Assembly (NCBI GenBank): GCA_030068075.1
Contig: CM057826.1
Coordinates: 78,031,312-78,095,311, forward strand
DNA from: Paguma larvata
Taxonomy: Eukaryota; Chordata; Mammalia; Carnivora; Viverridae
Direction: 5' to 3'
Length of the DNA: 64,000 nt
The position numbers and the translations under genes were made by a program. Positions 37,156 through 47,364 of the stretch are shown here, in pieces; positions within the stretch are counted from its first letter, which is position 1, and each line of letters opens with the position of its first letter. Under the pieces are notes generated by a model. It worked only from the letters and a program-made list of their open reading frames with translations. It was not told where the DNA came from and ran no database searches.

Positions 37156-37768
37156 AAACACATTAATTGTTGCATCAGACCAAATCCTCTGACATACAAA
37201 ATAGAAAACAATTCAGACGAACATGCACCGCCTCCGTGATCCCACCTTTACACACTAGAGTTCTAGGTCTTTTGGACATTGCACACATGTTAATAATATA
37301 TCGTATTTCCAAGTCCCCAGAGCAGACCTTCTTTTGTAGACCTCCCCTGGATGAGCTCCAGGTGTGGCACTGGAAACAGTAGAAACAAAATGTCCTGATG
37401 ATTAATTTTATATACTTACAAATTCTCTGAGTTTTTATAATGAACTTGTTAACAGATTTATTTGGTTTACTTGGAAAGTCATAGTTAACTGTATCCATCT
37501 TTTCACATGTCACTCATTGTGTGGTATTATTCATAATCTATAGGAACCAATGGAAGTTATTTAAAGAGGAGGCTGTAAAACTGGCTTGTTTTCTGAATTA
37601 GAAAGGAATAGCAGAGAGGTTCATTTTCTGAAATGATTTAATGTTGTCTCTTTTGAAAGCAGAGAACTAGTTTAGATGAACTCAAACATCTCATTCAGGC
37701 GCTGGAATCTGTAGCTGAATCATTAAATATAGTAAGTGGTTCAAACCAGTTGTAATATACAGACTTAC

Positions 37769-37832
37769 TTGTCAACATATTCAACTAGATCCGTAGAATT
37801 CTTAGCTGACATTGTGGCTGAGATAATCTTAC
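37769..37832 (-). CDS. FAM81B: FAM81B coding exon, 64 bp
   Basis: This short minus-strand exon has two leading bases, 20 whole codons and two trailing bases. It encodes KIISATMSAKNSTDLVEYVD, and the split codon after it (AA plus G from the next exon) gives Lys. The acceptor is CCTTTATTTTAG with a good pyrimidine tract. The donor is a full-consensus GTAAGT at 37768-37763. The segment MSxKNSTDLVEYVDK matches the remembered human FAM81B sequence closely, so the exon call is firm despite its length. It links the variable N-terminus to the coiled-coil core. An in-frame Met inside it (ATG, seventh codon) could be an internal start, but nothing here shows it is used. Confidence 0.88.
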
Positions 37833-38839
37833 CTAAAATAAAGGTCATGGGTTTAAAATGAATCATCAGCTACTTTATATGGAAATCTTATCCATCTTAT
37901 TTCTATATAAATATTTTAGTTTTAAACAAAATATATACCATAGACTCTCAGCCCAGTTAAACTTGCACAGGCCCATCTGTGTTTCTGGAGACAAAAACCA
38001 AAATCAAGTTCAGGAAAGATATTAGAGAGCTGCATTTCATAGATTGGTATCACAGTCAGAAAAAAAAAACTTTTTGGACAAGTCAAAATCATGCATTATT
38101 CTTAGAAAACTTTTTAAATGAAATATCCAATGACTATTGGCTGAGTTACTAAAGAAGTTCTCACACAGTACAGTATTCCAACATGCTAATTTTTGAGGGG
38201 AATCAGCGAATTTTCAAAAACAAACCCCAAAACTGGAAATCTAGTCTATCCAGATAATTTTGTTTTCTAGGACATCTGGATGTCCGATTATTGCAGTCAA
38301 TGAGAAATAAAAGTAGAGCACAGTTATGTATATAACTTACTAGTATTAAACAGAGCTGACCATATGAACACTCCAGTAATTCAATAACATTGTACTACTA
38401 GAAAGTTCCGCTTGCATCAAAGTTCATTCATATAGCCTTTCTAGGAGGAAAGAGTTCATCCAATGCCCGTGTTATTGGCATATGCAAAAACTGTTTTAAA
38501 CTTTAATGTTCTTTATTTTTAAGATCAAAAACAGGACACAGGTTTATGTTCATTTGAATAGCCCATCACTGAACTGGATTCAACAGGGAGAGTATGAGTA
38601 GTATCCCACCTCAGCCTAAAACTTAAACAAGATGTTTTCCTGGGATATTTTGTCTTGGTTGATGCTATCATATTCTATAATGATGAGCAGAGTAATTTAA
38701 GATCCACATACGGAAATCATTCCTTTTGCAAGTGCTTTCTTACTTCTTGATGTAGGGCCTAAGAGACTTAATTGGAAAGCTCTCTCCTCCAATAAAACTT
38801 ACAAACAAACAAACAAATGAAATGTATTATCAAGGAACC

Positions 38840-39340
38840 TAATCAAGAATCCTGACAATAGGTTCTCCTGACCTTGCCACTTGGTATTGGGCAACCAGCA
38901 GAGGCTCGAGCCTGCTCAGAATGGAGCCAGTGATGGCCACGATAGTGCTGGAGGCCCTCTCTCTGCATTGCTGAATGGGGTCTGCACTGGCTCTGACGCC
39001 CCAAGGCCGAGTCTTCCCCTAGAGGATGTATAAACACTGATCCATGGGGCACTCAGGCGTCCGAGTCATGGAAACCATCCGAACTCCCTAGAGAACATGA
39101 CTGGCCTTCGGCCCTGGTTTGTGTTGTGACTCCAGTTTTGAGCTGGAACAGACCTGGGTCCTAGGCTCCTGACCTACTTAATGCCAGCTCTCCCCTTCTC
39201 ACCTCACCCTGGCTCTCCTGGCCGGGCGGAGTCTGTGGCATTTTCTCAGCAACTACCTGGCCCCGGGCTTCACATGTTTGGCACCTAGTAGCCCATTCAT
39301 TCTCTTTTGCGAAATGAAAGAGTATGTGAATGTTGTGTCC
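38840..39340. other. Unassigned GC-rich patch
   Basis: This part contains several CpG (AGGCGTCCGAGTC, GGCCGGGCGGAGTCTG, GGCCCCGGGCTTC) within an AT-rich intron. It has a 69-codon minus-strand open frame with no family resemblance. It may be an unrecognised LTR or a regulatory element. Confidence 0.35.
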
Positions 39341-39956
39341 CAGGACGCTAAGTTACTGGGCTCTAGTCTCCTTCCCCCTTCTCAAGTGAAACAATTTGAT
39401 ACATAGCTTTTACTTTTATATTATTGATTTTTAAGTCTTATTTTGAAGACTGTAAATAGCATCCTCTTAAAAACACAACTCACATACTTTTAAAGCAACA
39501 AATCTTAAACCTGATAATGGAGGAAAATTTGGAAAATTATAGAAAAGTAAAAGGTAGAAAAAAACGAAACTCTTGTTGTAATTGTACTACTTCTCTAGAG
39601 CAAAAGTCATTAACATCGTGACATACTTGTTTCCTCTTTCTTCTATGCAATTTTTGATGTATCTAAGATAGTACATAAATTTCTTTATCTTTGCTAGTTG
39701 AATATAAGAATCAGCTCTGTTTCATTCCTATTCCTACAAGCTAGAATGTAATTATATAACAATTCTCATGAATAACACAGGACTTTTTACATATGTCAGT
39801 TTTTACCTGCTTTATAATACCTTAAAATACTGTGATCCTTTATGGCTTAATGGCTTATAAAATACTTTCACATATGTGATGTCCTATAAGGTAGGAATAG
39901 TTGTCTTTACTGAGATCCAACCTACTTTATTATAGAAAAAAATTAAGATGATTATT

Positions 39957-40176
39957 ATTTTTTTAAGTTTATTTATTTTGAGAGAGAGAGAGAGAGACAG
40001 AGTCTGAGAGAGTGTGAGTGGGGGAGGGACAGACAGAGAAGAAGGAGGGACAAATAATCTCAAGCAGGCTCTGCAAGGAGCCTGACATATAGCTCAAACT
40101 CACGAATCGTGAGATCATGACCTGAGCCAAAACCAAGAGTCAGATGCTTGAACAACTGAGCCACCCCGGCACCCCT
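39957..40176 (-). mobile_element. CAN-SINE with perfect 12-bp target-site duplication
   Basis: AAGATGATTATT at 39945-39956 and 40177-40188 flanks it. Head complement GAGCCACCCCGGCACCCC. Confidence 0.95.
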
Positions 40177-40188
40177 AAGATGATTATT

Positions 40189-40470
40189 TTTATAGGTGGG
40201 ACTCTAAGGATTAGAGGAGTAGTGGACTTGCTCAAGATCCTATAGATGATGATAATAATCATAGTATAACTATTGACAGAGTCCTTCTTACTTGTAAAGC
40301 CCTTTTCCTTAATGGCTCATTCAAATATCACATATTTGTACATTAGGCCTAATTAGCCCATTTCATAGAAAAGAAAACAGAGAGGTGAAGTAATTGCTAA
40401 AAGTCCCACAGCCTGTGTATGGTACAGCCATCAGATCCCAAAGAGCAATGCTCGATACTGATATTGTGCT
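40189..40470 (-). repeat. MIR-derived stretch
   Basis: CCATTTCATAGAAAAGAAAA, AGTCCCACAGCCTGTGTAT and TCAGATCCCAAAGAGC are complementary MIR words. The first half (GGACTTGCTCAAGATCC) may be a second MIR. Confidence 0.6.
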
Positions 40471-40915
40471 AGCTTTCTAGTGCTCTTTCTGTCACAAGAG
40501 GCAGCATCCACTGACGAGGGCTAAACCTACTGCTTCTTTGAATGTTCTTTTTCATTAATGACAAGTACCAACAAAAGAAACCTATTTAGCTATTCTCTTT
40601 TTCATGTTAGAGGTAAAGTCTGTGTCTTGAATTTATCACAGTTTCTTTTGAATCTTTATAAAAATTAATTGCCAAATTTTTGTTAATATTTAGCCCTGCA
40701 TTTTAAATGTCAGTCCAAGGAATGTATTCACAGATTGAGGCCCTTTTTCTTTTCAGTTCGTGCTGTCATCACTTTGTTAAAGCAGAACGAACAAGAAATG
40801 TAGGTAGAGAAAGGAAAGCAGCTCTTCCAGGACTCCTTAGAACTCTCTGAACAACGCTAATCTTTAAAGAAGCTGAACAAAATATTCTATTTTTACTATG
40901 AATGTCTAAAAGTAC

Positions 40916-41017
40916 TTGCTTTCTTTTCTTGGTCACTGACTGAGCCAGGAAGGGGGCCATCAGGTTCATTCCGTTGTTCCTCTGCAGTCAGGGAGGCATT
41001 TTTGTTTACATCTGTCT
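40916..41017 (-). CDS. FAM81B: FAM81B coding exon, N-terminal low-complexity region
   Basis: Read on the minus strand, this 102-bp exon starts with two bases of a split codon, then 33 whole codons, then one base. It encodes a polar, probably disordered stretch: TDVNKNASLTAEEQRN, then EPDGPLPGS, then a lysine-rich end (DQEKKA). The acceptor is ...GGTTGCCTAG just above 41017. The sequence continues AGACAG, so a second AG two bases later could also serve, but the acceptor at 41018 is my choice because most internal FAM81B exons start mid-codon. The donor is GTACTT at 40915-40910, weaker than the consensus. It is supported because it leaves one base, which is the phase the next exon needs. A different frame is also open here for 66 codons but has no family resemblance. 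The EPDGPLPGS and EKK segments agree with the human protein as I recall it. No function can be assigned to this part. Confidence 0.8.
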
Positions 41018-41142
41018 CTAGGCAACCAGAATGCTGAATTAGATCAGGAACTAAGGCAAGTGAATTTTTGCAGTGGCGGTTAATCTTTTCTTTAAAATTA
41101 AGGGCAGTTTCTGTACATTATGGTGAAAGTTAAGCGAGGCTT

Positions 41143-41353
41143 TTTTTAAATGTTTATTTATTTTTGAGAGACAGAAAGAGACAGAGCATGAGCCAGGGAG
41201 AGGCAGAGAGAGGTGGAGACACAGAATCTGAAGCAGGCTTAGGCTCTGAGCTGTCCGCACATAGCCTGACACGGGGCTCAAACCCACCAACGGTGAGATC
41301 ATGACCTGAGTTGAAGTCAGCTGCTTAACCAACTGAGCCACCCAGGTACCCCA
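41143..41353 (-). mobile_element. CAN-SINE
   Basis: Tail complement AAATGTTTATTTATTTTTGA, head complement GAGCCACCCAGGTACCCC. First of two same-strand copies 40 bp apart. Confidence 0.95.
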
Positions 41354-41389
41354 AGGGAGCCTACTAATGTATTTATTTTTTTTAATTAA

Positions 41390-41607
41390 AAAAAAATTTT
41401 TTTTGGTAGTTTTTTATTTTGAGAGAGAGAGAGAGACAGAGCATGAGCAGGGGAAGGGGAAGGGCAGAGAGAGAGGGAGACACAGAATCTGAAGCAGGCT
41501 CCAGGCTCTGAGCTGTCAGCACAGAGCCTGACGCAGGGTCCAAACCCATGAGCCATGAGATCATGACCTGAGCCGAAGCTCAACTGACAGAGCCACCCAG
41601 GTGCCCC
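41390..41607 (-). mobile_element. CAN-SINE
   Basis: Head complement GAGCCACCCAGGTGCCCC at 41607, (GA)n tract with an extra GGGGAAGGGGAAGGGCAG, T-rich tail complement. Tandem with the copy at 41143-41353. Confidence 0.95.
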
Positions 41608-42309
41608 GGCTTCTAATTTATTTAACACCCTCCTCTTCTGTCCTCCCCTACATCATTTCTTCACCAGGCTCCCATCACACCCATAGTCAGCCACAAGAAT
41701 TTATCATCCCAGGCACTTCCATTAGACATTTAGGAAACTTTGTTGAGACACCCTCATTTAGATCAAAGTGTTATAAAATACTAAAAAAAAGATTTCTCGC
41801 CCTCTTGTGCCCAAGCCATCTAAGGATCTTCTTTGGGATTTATTACTTTGTTTATATGTAATAAGAAACATAAATTAGGTAGTAAAGAATGAGAATTTAG
41901 AAACCTTGGGTAATCATGTGTTAAATACCTGCGCTCATGATGCTTGATTTCCTGGCTTTATTTGTTGTTGATCTGATTTTTTTTTGAAAGGCAGCAGAGG
42001 TTTTTTTGCTTTGTCTTTCAGAAAACCAAAGCACTAAGGAAACTGGATTGCAACCTGACTAATGTCTTTATGTTTCTGGGGTATCTTCCCGGGGTGGCTC
42101 AGTAGCATTGTGACTGCAGGAAGGATCTGTGATGTCAATGGGGTTGACCCCCACACTTTAAGCCAAACCCCTGGGATTTCAGAGCTTCAAGGGTTTTCAT
42201 TAGTGCTCGTTGTCATAAAATCACTGGGTCCTTCACCTCTTGGTCTCATTGGATAGGAAGTGGTTATTTTTAGCCTGACAGTCACACCTCCCCCTGATTT
42301 CACCTTCAT

Positions 42310-42338
42310 ATTTGATGGAAGACCAATTTCCATCAAAT
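42310..42338. other. Perfect 11-bp inverted repeat
   Basis: ATTTGATGGAA (42310-42320) and TTCCATCAAAT (42328-42338) are separated by seven bases and would form a hairpin. Confidence 0.85.
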
Positions 42339-42949
42339 TAGACAAAAAGAATGAACTGCCACCATACTCCCCAATCTTCCTCCAAGTGTGCTGGTTCAGG
42401 AAGCTAATTCTTGTAGGCCACTACGGGGAGTCTCACAAAGAATGCTGCAATCATGACAGGCATGGTGGGTCCCAGCTTTAAACAAAGTAAAATCTTGAAC
42501 TTTGGCTCTGTAGAGAAAATCTTGTTCAGTTACTTGGTCAAAAACATGTTGATTGTTTCAGCTCTGAAATATTCTCCTGAGTTCTAAAATCGGAATTTGT
42601 ATATTTTGGTCATACTACTTGGCCCTCGTATACAGAAATTATATTATTGGTTGAGTTACTTTTCAAATTATGGCACCATATTTGCCTTGCTCTGAGGACA
42701 CATCATATTCAGGATGCCAAATGACAAACTTAGATGCCACAGATAAATGCCGCCTATGATTTTTTGCTCCTGTGGTATGTCTTCTAGTGCTAAGCCTTTG
42801 AAAGTTAGAAATACAGTATTTTATGGTTTGCAAGCTGTCCAAATGGCTCATGACACCATCCTAATCTTCATTTTATCAAGCACCAAGGGAAACGGCCACA
42901 TCATGAGTGAGACCAATGGTCATGGATGCCAAGAGGGGGTTAGAACCCT

Positions 42950-43140
42950 GACTCCTCAACCAAATGGCTACTTGGGCAAAATGAGCTCACACTTTCAAGA
43001 CTCAGTTTTCTCATCTATAAAGTGAGCTAATGATATTGATCTCATAGGTGGTTGAGGATTAAACACAAGGATACACTTAAAGTACTCAGCTGAGTGCCAG
43101 GCTGGGAATTCACTAAAAGGTAGCTATTATTAGTGATTAT
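42950..43140 (+). repeat. MIR element
   Basis: CTCAGTTTTCTCATCTATAA, GTTGAGGATTAAACACAAGG and CTCAGCTGAGTGCCAGGC are MIR in order. Confidence 0.8.
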
Positions 43141-43753
43141 TTCTCAAGGTGGCCGTTAGCCAAGAAATAGATATAGGGTCAGTGTGGGAAAGGAAAACTG
43201 AATTTGACCTTGCTAAGAAACTTTTGTGGTTCTCTCTCCTTAAATTCAGCTTCTAGTCTGTAGCATTTGGCTAGAAAAATGGACTCTAGTGAAATAAGGA
43301 TCTAATTTGTTTGTTCTCTAAATGGCAGCTTGGTTATTAACACAGCTGTGCAACAGGATGTTTGTACCATTGGATTCCCACCTGCCCAACGTGTATGTAA
43401 AATCCTTCCTAGAATTTTAGAAGGATTGCCTAGAATGCCTAGAAGGCAGTAATCTTCCAAGATCTATTCTAGTCCAGGCCTACTGAGAGTAGAGCAAAAA
43501 CCAATAATGTTCAATTTCCGTCTTAAAAACTGAAAAATGACATTATATTCTGATATAACTCTAAATATAGGCATAAGGAAATAATTGTGACGTGGTCGGC
43601 AGTTAAAGGGGTTGGTGAGTGTGAGGGTCAGTGGAGACACATGCTGTGTGCTGTGCACTACACAACCCTAGGGGGCGCCTTTCACATGATAGAACTAGAT
43701 TTTCATATTTGTAACAAGTTTTCACACATATGTCAAGAAAATATCTTGTTCTC

Positions 43754-43960
43754 AGGGTGCCTGAGTGGCTCAGTCAGTTAAGTATTCGACTTCAGCTTAA
43801 GTCATGATCTTGCGGTTTGTGAGTTCAAGGCCACGTGTTGGGTTCTATCCTGACAGCTCAGAGACTGGAGCCTGCTTTGGATCTGTCTCTCTCTCTTTCT
43901 GCCTCTCCCTCACTCATGCTTTGTCTCCTTTAATGTCTAAACATTAAAAAAAACTTTAAA
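43754..43960 (+). mobile_element. CAN-SINE
   Basis: Starts AGGGTGCCTGAGTGGCTCAG and ends CTAAACATTAAAAAAAAC-like. Moderately diverged. Confidence 0.92.
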
Positions 43961-44069
43961 GAAAATAGAACCAACTGTTCTAACAAGCTCAGTATGTCAG
44001 GACAGTTTTCTAGTAATCTCCGATGTGTTGAACACTTAACATTTTAGAAGATGTTCCTCAGGTACCATC

Positions 44070-44200
44070 TCATGATTCTTCTGAGGGAGGCAGTGCAGAC
44101 ACGAATATCCCAGTTTTACAGATAAAATACAAAGAGGTTCAGAGAGATTGGCTCACATAAGTGGATGGTGAAACCCTGACTGACCAGACCCCAAGGCGGC
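44070..44200 (-). repeat. MIR fragment
   Basis: TATCCCAGTTTTACAGATAA, AAGAGGTTCAGAGAGATTGG are the complement of MIR. Confidence 0.7.
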
Positions 44201-44289
44201 TAACACTTAGGCTTGTGTACAGCCCCCTTGGGATAATCATACTGAATTCTGCAAAGGTGTAAGTGTTGGACCTCCACTGTACAGTGTGC

Positions 44290-44722
44290 TCCACAGAAGG
44301 GAGTCCTTAATGCTCCCTGGCAGCTATATTACATCTCCACAGGACTCTCCTACTCTCCTAGTTGACTCTCTTCCCTTCCCTCTGCCCTCAAACTGCCATC
44401 GGCTGCTGCCATCCTCACTCTCAGCTCATGACCTTTCCTTTCTATTTAATCAAGAAAACAGAAGTTATCAGAACAGAATTTGGATGAGCCCACGTGCTAC
44501 ATCTACAGACCCACGTGCAGCTGTGTCCAAAAATTTTGCCCTCACTCCTGTTTCGGTGAATGAGTCATCTGTGTTCCTTGTTCAGGCCTATCCCCCAGTT
44601 GTCCGCAGGTGCTACTCCATCTCAACTATTCAAGGACCCATTTCCCATTTTGCTAGATCATTCCTATCAGGATACAAACACATTTCCCCCCCTTCTACCT
44701 ACCTTAAAACAAACAAACAGCC
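44290..44722 (+). repeat. Probable L2 relic
   Basis: The pyrimidine-rich text (GACTCTCCTACTCTCCTAGT, CCATTTCCCATTTTGCTAG) resembles L2 internal sequence. It underlies a 192-codon open frame that then runs into the SINE, so that frame is not a gene. Confidence 0.4.
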
Positions 44723-44737
44723 TTCTTTTTTTTTTTT

Positions 44738-44947
44738 AAATGTTTATTTATTTTTGAGAGAGAGAGAGGCAGGGTGTGAGTGGGGGAGAGGCAAAGAGAG
44801 AGAGAGAGGGAGACACAGGATCCAAAGCAGGCTCCAGGCGCTGAGCTGTCAGCACAGAGCCTGATGAGGGGCTTGAACTCACAAACTGTGAGATCATGAC
44901 CTGAGTCAAAGTCGGATGCTTAACTGATTGAGCCACCCAGGCACCCC
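44738..44947 (-). mobile_element. CAN-SINE with imperfect target-site duplication
   Basis: AAACAGCCTTCTTTT before and AAACGACCTTCTTTT after differ by two bases. Head complement GAGCCACCCAGGCACCCC. Confidence 0.95.
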
Positions 44948-45053
44948 CAAACGACCTTCTTTTAATCCTATATATCAGCTACCACTTTCCCCCCCTTTTC
45001 TGCACAGGAAAACTCCCTGAAAGTGTTTTTATTTTTCTCTAATTTCGCTCTTT

Positions 45054-45706
45054 GCCGTGGTCTAAATTGTGTGTCGTCTCCTACTCCCATCTCCTTTGTA
45101 CATTGATGCCCTAACCCCAAATGCGCCCGTATATGGAGATAAAGACTTTTAGGAGGTAATTAAGGTTAAATGAAGTCATAAAGGTGAGGTCCTAACCTGA
45201 TAGAATTGATGGCCTTATAGAAAGAGAAAGGAGGGGCGCCTGGGTGGCTCAGTCAGTTGAGCATCCGACTTCGGCTCAGGTCATGATCTCGCGGTCTGTG
45301 AGTTCGAGCCCCGCGTCGGGCTCTGTGTTGACAGCTCAGAGCCTGGAGCCTGTTTCGGATTCTGTGTCTCCCTCTCTCTCTGCCCCTCCCCCACTCATGC
45401 TCTGTGTCTCTCTGTCTCAAAAATAAATAAACATTAAAGAAAAAAAAGAAAGAAAGAGAAAGGAATCTCAACCTCTCTGTCTCTCTGTCTTTGCGAGCAC
45501 CACCCCCCCCCCCACTGAGGAAAGTGAGAACACAATGGGAATGTGGCTGTCTGCAAGCTAGGTAGAGGGGGTCCTCACCAGGAACTGAATCTGTTAGCAC
45601 CTTGATCTCAGACTTCCCAGCTTCCAGGACTATGAGAAGTTAATTTCTGTCATTTATGCCATATAGATTGTGATATTTTGTTATAGCAGCCTGAGCAGGC
45701 AAAGAC
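45054..45706 (+). mobile_element. MaLR solo LTR (MST/MLT1 type) split by a SINE
   Basis: GTGTCGTCTCCTACTCCCAT, CTTTTAGGAGGTAATTAAGG and TTGATGGCCTTATAG lead in; GGCTGTCTGCAAGCTAGGTA, TTAGCACCTTGATCTCAGAC and TTTTGTTATAGCAGCCTGAG follow the SINE. Non-coding. Confidence 0.85.
45233..45450 (+). mobile_element. Young CAN-SINE, near consensus, 14-bp target-site duplication
   Basis: AGAAAGAGAAAGGA at 45219-45232 and 45451-45464 flanks a copy that retains intact CpG sites (ATGATCTCGCGGTC, GAGTTCGAGCCCCGCGTCGG). It lies inside the MaLR LTR. Confidence 0.97.
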
Positions 45707-45719
45707 ACTCTTGAGTGAC

Positions 45720-46737
45720 TAGAATCAGGCTTTCTTTCCCAGGCAAATTTCACTAAAACTGTCAGGGTACCCTGTGACTTCTCTGTTGTCTGTTCAGTGG
45801 TCGGCTGTCAGTCTTCCTGTCATTCACCCCATCAGCAGCATTTAACAGAGTTGAGTACTGTCTTTTCATTACCTGGTTCCCAGGGCAACGTGTGTCTCAT
45901 TGCCTTGCTCTTCCTTCCCATGGGTTTCTCATTCATCTCCGTGACCTCTGAACAGGCGATCAATAATTTCAGTTTTCTCGGAGCCTTCCTGAAGATCCCA
46001 TGTCCTGGGAATCCTCAGCCTTGGGAAAACCAGAATAGCCGGTCATCGTACCTGTGAGTGTTGTGCCCAGAGTTCAGTCCTTGCACTCCTACGCTCACCA
46101 TCTTGATGAGCTCACCCAGTCTCATGGCTGTAAGCTGGTGATCCCTCAAATCCCTTCCCCCTCCCAAAGCCGCTCCCCATACAGCCTTCCCTAGTGCAGT
46201 AAAATGGCACCAGACTTTTTCCAGTTGCTCGGGCCCCAAGCCTTGGAATTCTCCTTTACTTCTCTTTTTCTTTCATGCCTTATGTTTGTTCCACCTTAAA
46301 AATATATCCAGAATGGGTCATTTCTCACTACCTCCTCTGCAGCCATAGTGGTCCAAGTTACCATTGTTTCTCCTTTGAACTGTGGCGATGGCTTTCTAAA
46401 ACCAATCTCCCTTCTGTCAGTCATACTTGCCACCCATAAATTATTCTCAGTGAAGTAGCCAGTGATGTTAAAGTTAAGACTGATCATGAAATTCATCTGC
46501 TCAAAGTCCTTCAATAGTTTTCCATCCTGTAAAGGATGAAGCCTTTGTAATAGCTACAAAATCTCACGGAGGCCGATGTGACAGAGTTGTCCTATAGCCA
46601 TCTGACCTCAGCTTCTAGATCTCTTTCCCTGCTTCCTCTCCTTCAGCCGCAGAGACTGGCTTGCTACCCTGAACACACCGGCAGTCTCCTGCCTCTGGGC
46701 TTTTGACCTTACTGTTGCCTCTGCTTAATCCCTGTTC
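45720..46737 (+). repeat. L2 element, first part
   Basis: L2 words: CTGTCAGTCTTCCTGTCATT (weak), CTGCTCAAAGTCCTTCAATA, CCATCTGACCTCAGCTTCTA and CTCTGGGCTTTTGACCTTAC. It continues after the L1 at 48116. Confidence 0.7.
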
Positions 46738-47364
46738 TAGCTCTGTGAAGAACACTGGTGGTATTTTGATAGGGATTGCATTAAATGTCTAGATTGCTTT
46801 GGGTAGTATCGACATTTTCACAGTATTTGTTCTTCCACTCCATAAGCATGGAATGTCTTTCCATTTTTGCGTGTCCTCTTCAATTTCTTTCATCAGTGTT
46901 TTATAGTTTTCAGAGGTCAGGTTTTTCATCTTTTTGATCAGGTTTATTCCTAAGAATCTTAAGGTTTTTTTGTGCAATTGTAAATGGGATTAATTCCTTT
47001 ATTTCTCTTTCTGTTGCTTCATTATTGATATATAGAAATGCAACAGATTTCCGTACACTGACTTTGTATCCTGTGACTTTACCGAATTGATGCATCAGTT
47101 CTAGCAGTTCTTTGGTGGAGTCTTTGGGTTTTCTATATATAGAGTATCATGTCATCTGCAAATAGTGAAAGTTTGACTTCTTCCTTGCTGATTTGTTTTA
47201 CTTCTTTTGTTGTCTTCTCTTTCCTTTTACTTCTTTTTTACTGCTTTTTGTTGTCTGATTGTCGAGGCTAGGACTTCCAGTTTCTGTGTTCAACAACAAT
47301 GGTGAGAGTGGACATTCCTGTCCTGTTCCTGATCATAGAGGAAAAGCTCTCAGTTTTTCCCCAT
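46738..47364 (-). mobile_element. L1, inverted 5' segment (ORF2)
   Basis: On the minus strand this is L1 ORF2 coding sequence near the C-terminal half: residues such as LGINLIKKMKNL and WKDIPCLWSGRTNTVKM are readable in frame. Frameshifts break the reading (two overlapping minus frames at 46789-46977 and 46910-47095), so it is dead. It belongs with the plus-strand segment that follows. Confidence 0.9.

Larger units (their letters stand above)
26849..37768 (-). other. FAM81B: FAM81B intron, largest in the window
   Basis: This 10.9-kb intron holds L2, MIR, MLT1 and SINE relics plus GT and TA microsatellites. Unassigned parts are 26849-28600, 28900-29050, 30380-31740, 32870-33475, 33740-34140, 34710-35040, 35210-37020 and 37160-37768. 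Two of these (27.5-28.2 kb on plus and 33.0-33.43 kb on minus) have moderately long open frames but no recognisable protein. Confidence 0.6.
37833..40915 (-). other. FAM81B: FAM81B intron; one SINE, MIR and a GC-rich patch
   Basis: The stretches 37833-38840 and 39400-39940 are AT-rich with nothing recognised. A sharply more GC-rich patch lies at 38840-39340. SINE and MIR relics are listed separately. Confidence 0.6.
2993..41017 (-). other. FAM81B: FAM81B gene locus, partial (six internal coding exons)
   Basis: The six minus-strand exons listed separately form one gene about 38 kb long in this window. Exon lengths in transcript order are 102, 64, 244, 119, 130 and 107 bp, 766 bp in all. Joining them keeps a single open frame of about 254 residues with no stop codon. 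Every junction has AG before and GT after, and the split codons restore sensible residues (Ser, Lys and Arg). The protein matches the FAM81 family as I remember it: a charged N-terminal region, then long alpha-helical coiled coil rich in Glu, Lys, Leu and Gln. FAM81A, the paralogue, is a coiled-coil protein of postsynaptic condensates; FAM81B is known mainly from testis and ciliated-cell expression and has no established catalytic activity. The motifs IPNTQRRQLEDRL and GVGDLRGRVAR distinguish it as FAM81B-like. The first exon and the 3' coding exons are missing here. No promoter or polyadenylation site was identified. Confidence 0.9.

Noticed and set aside
40769..40969. 66-codon minus-strand frame starting MNLMAPFLAQSVTKKRK
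   Set aside because: It looked like an N-terminal exon, but the overlapping frame encodes the family-like EPDGPLPGS and EKK segments with correct splice phases.
44286..44864. 192-codon plus-strand open frame, the longest in the window
   Set aside because: It runs through L2-like text into a SINE and has no protein resemblance.
46789..47095. L1 ORF2 protein as a possible active gene
   Set aside because: Frameshifted, short and part of an inverted fragment; it cannot be a working retrotransposon.
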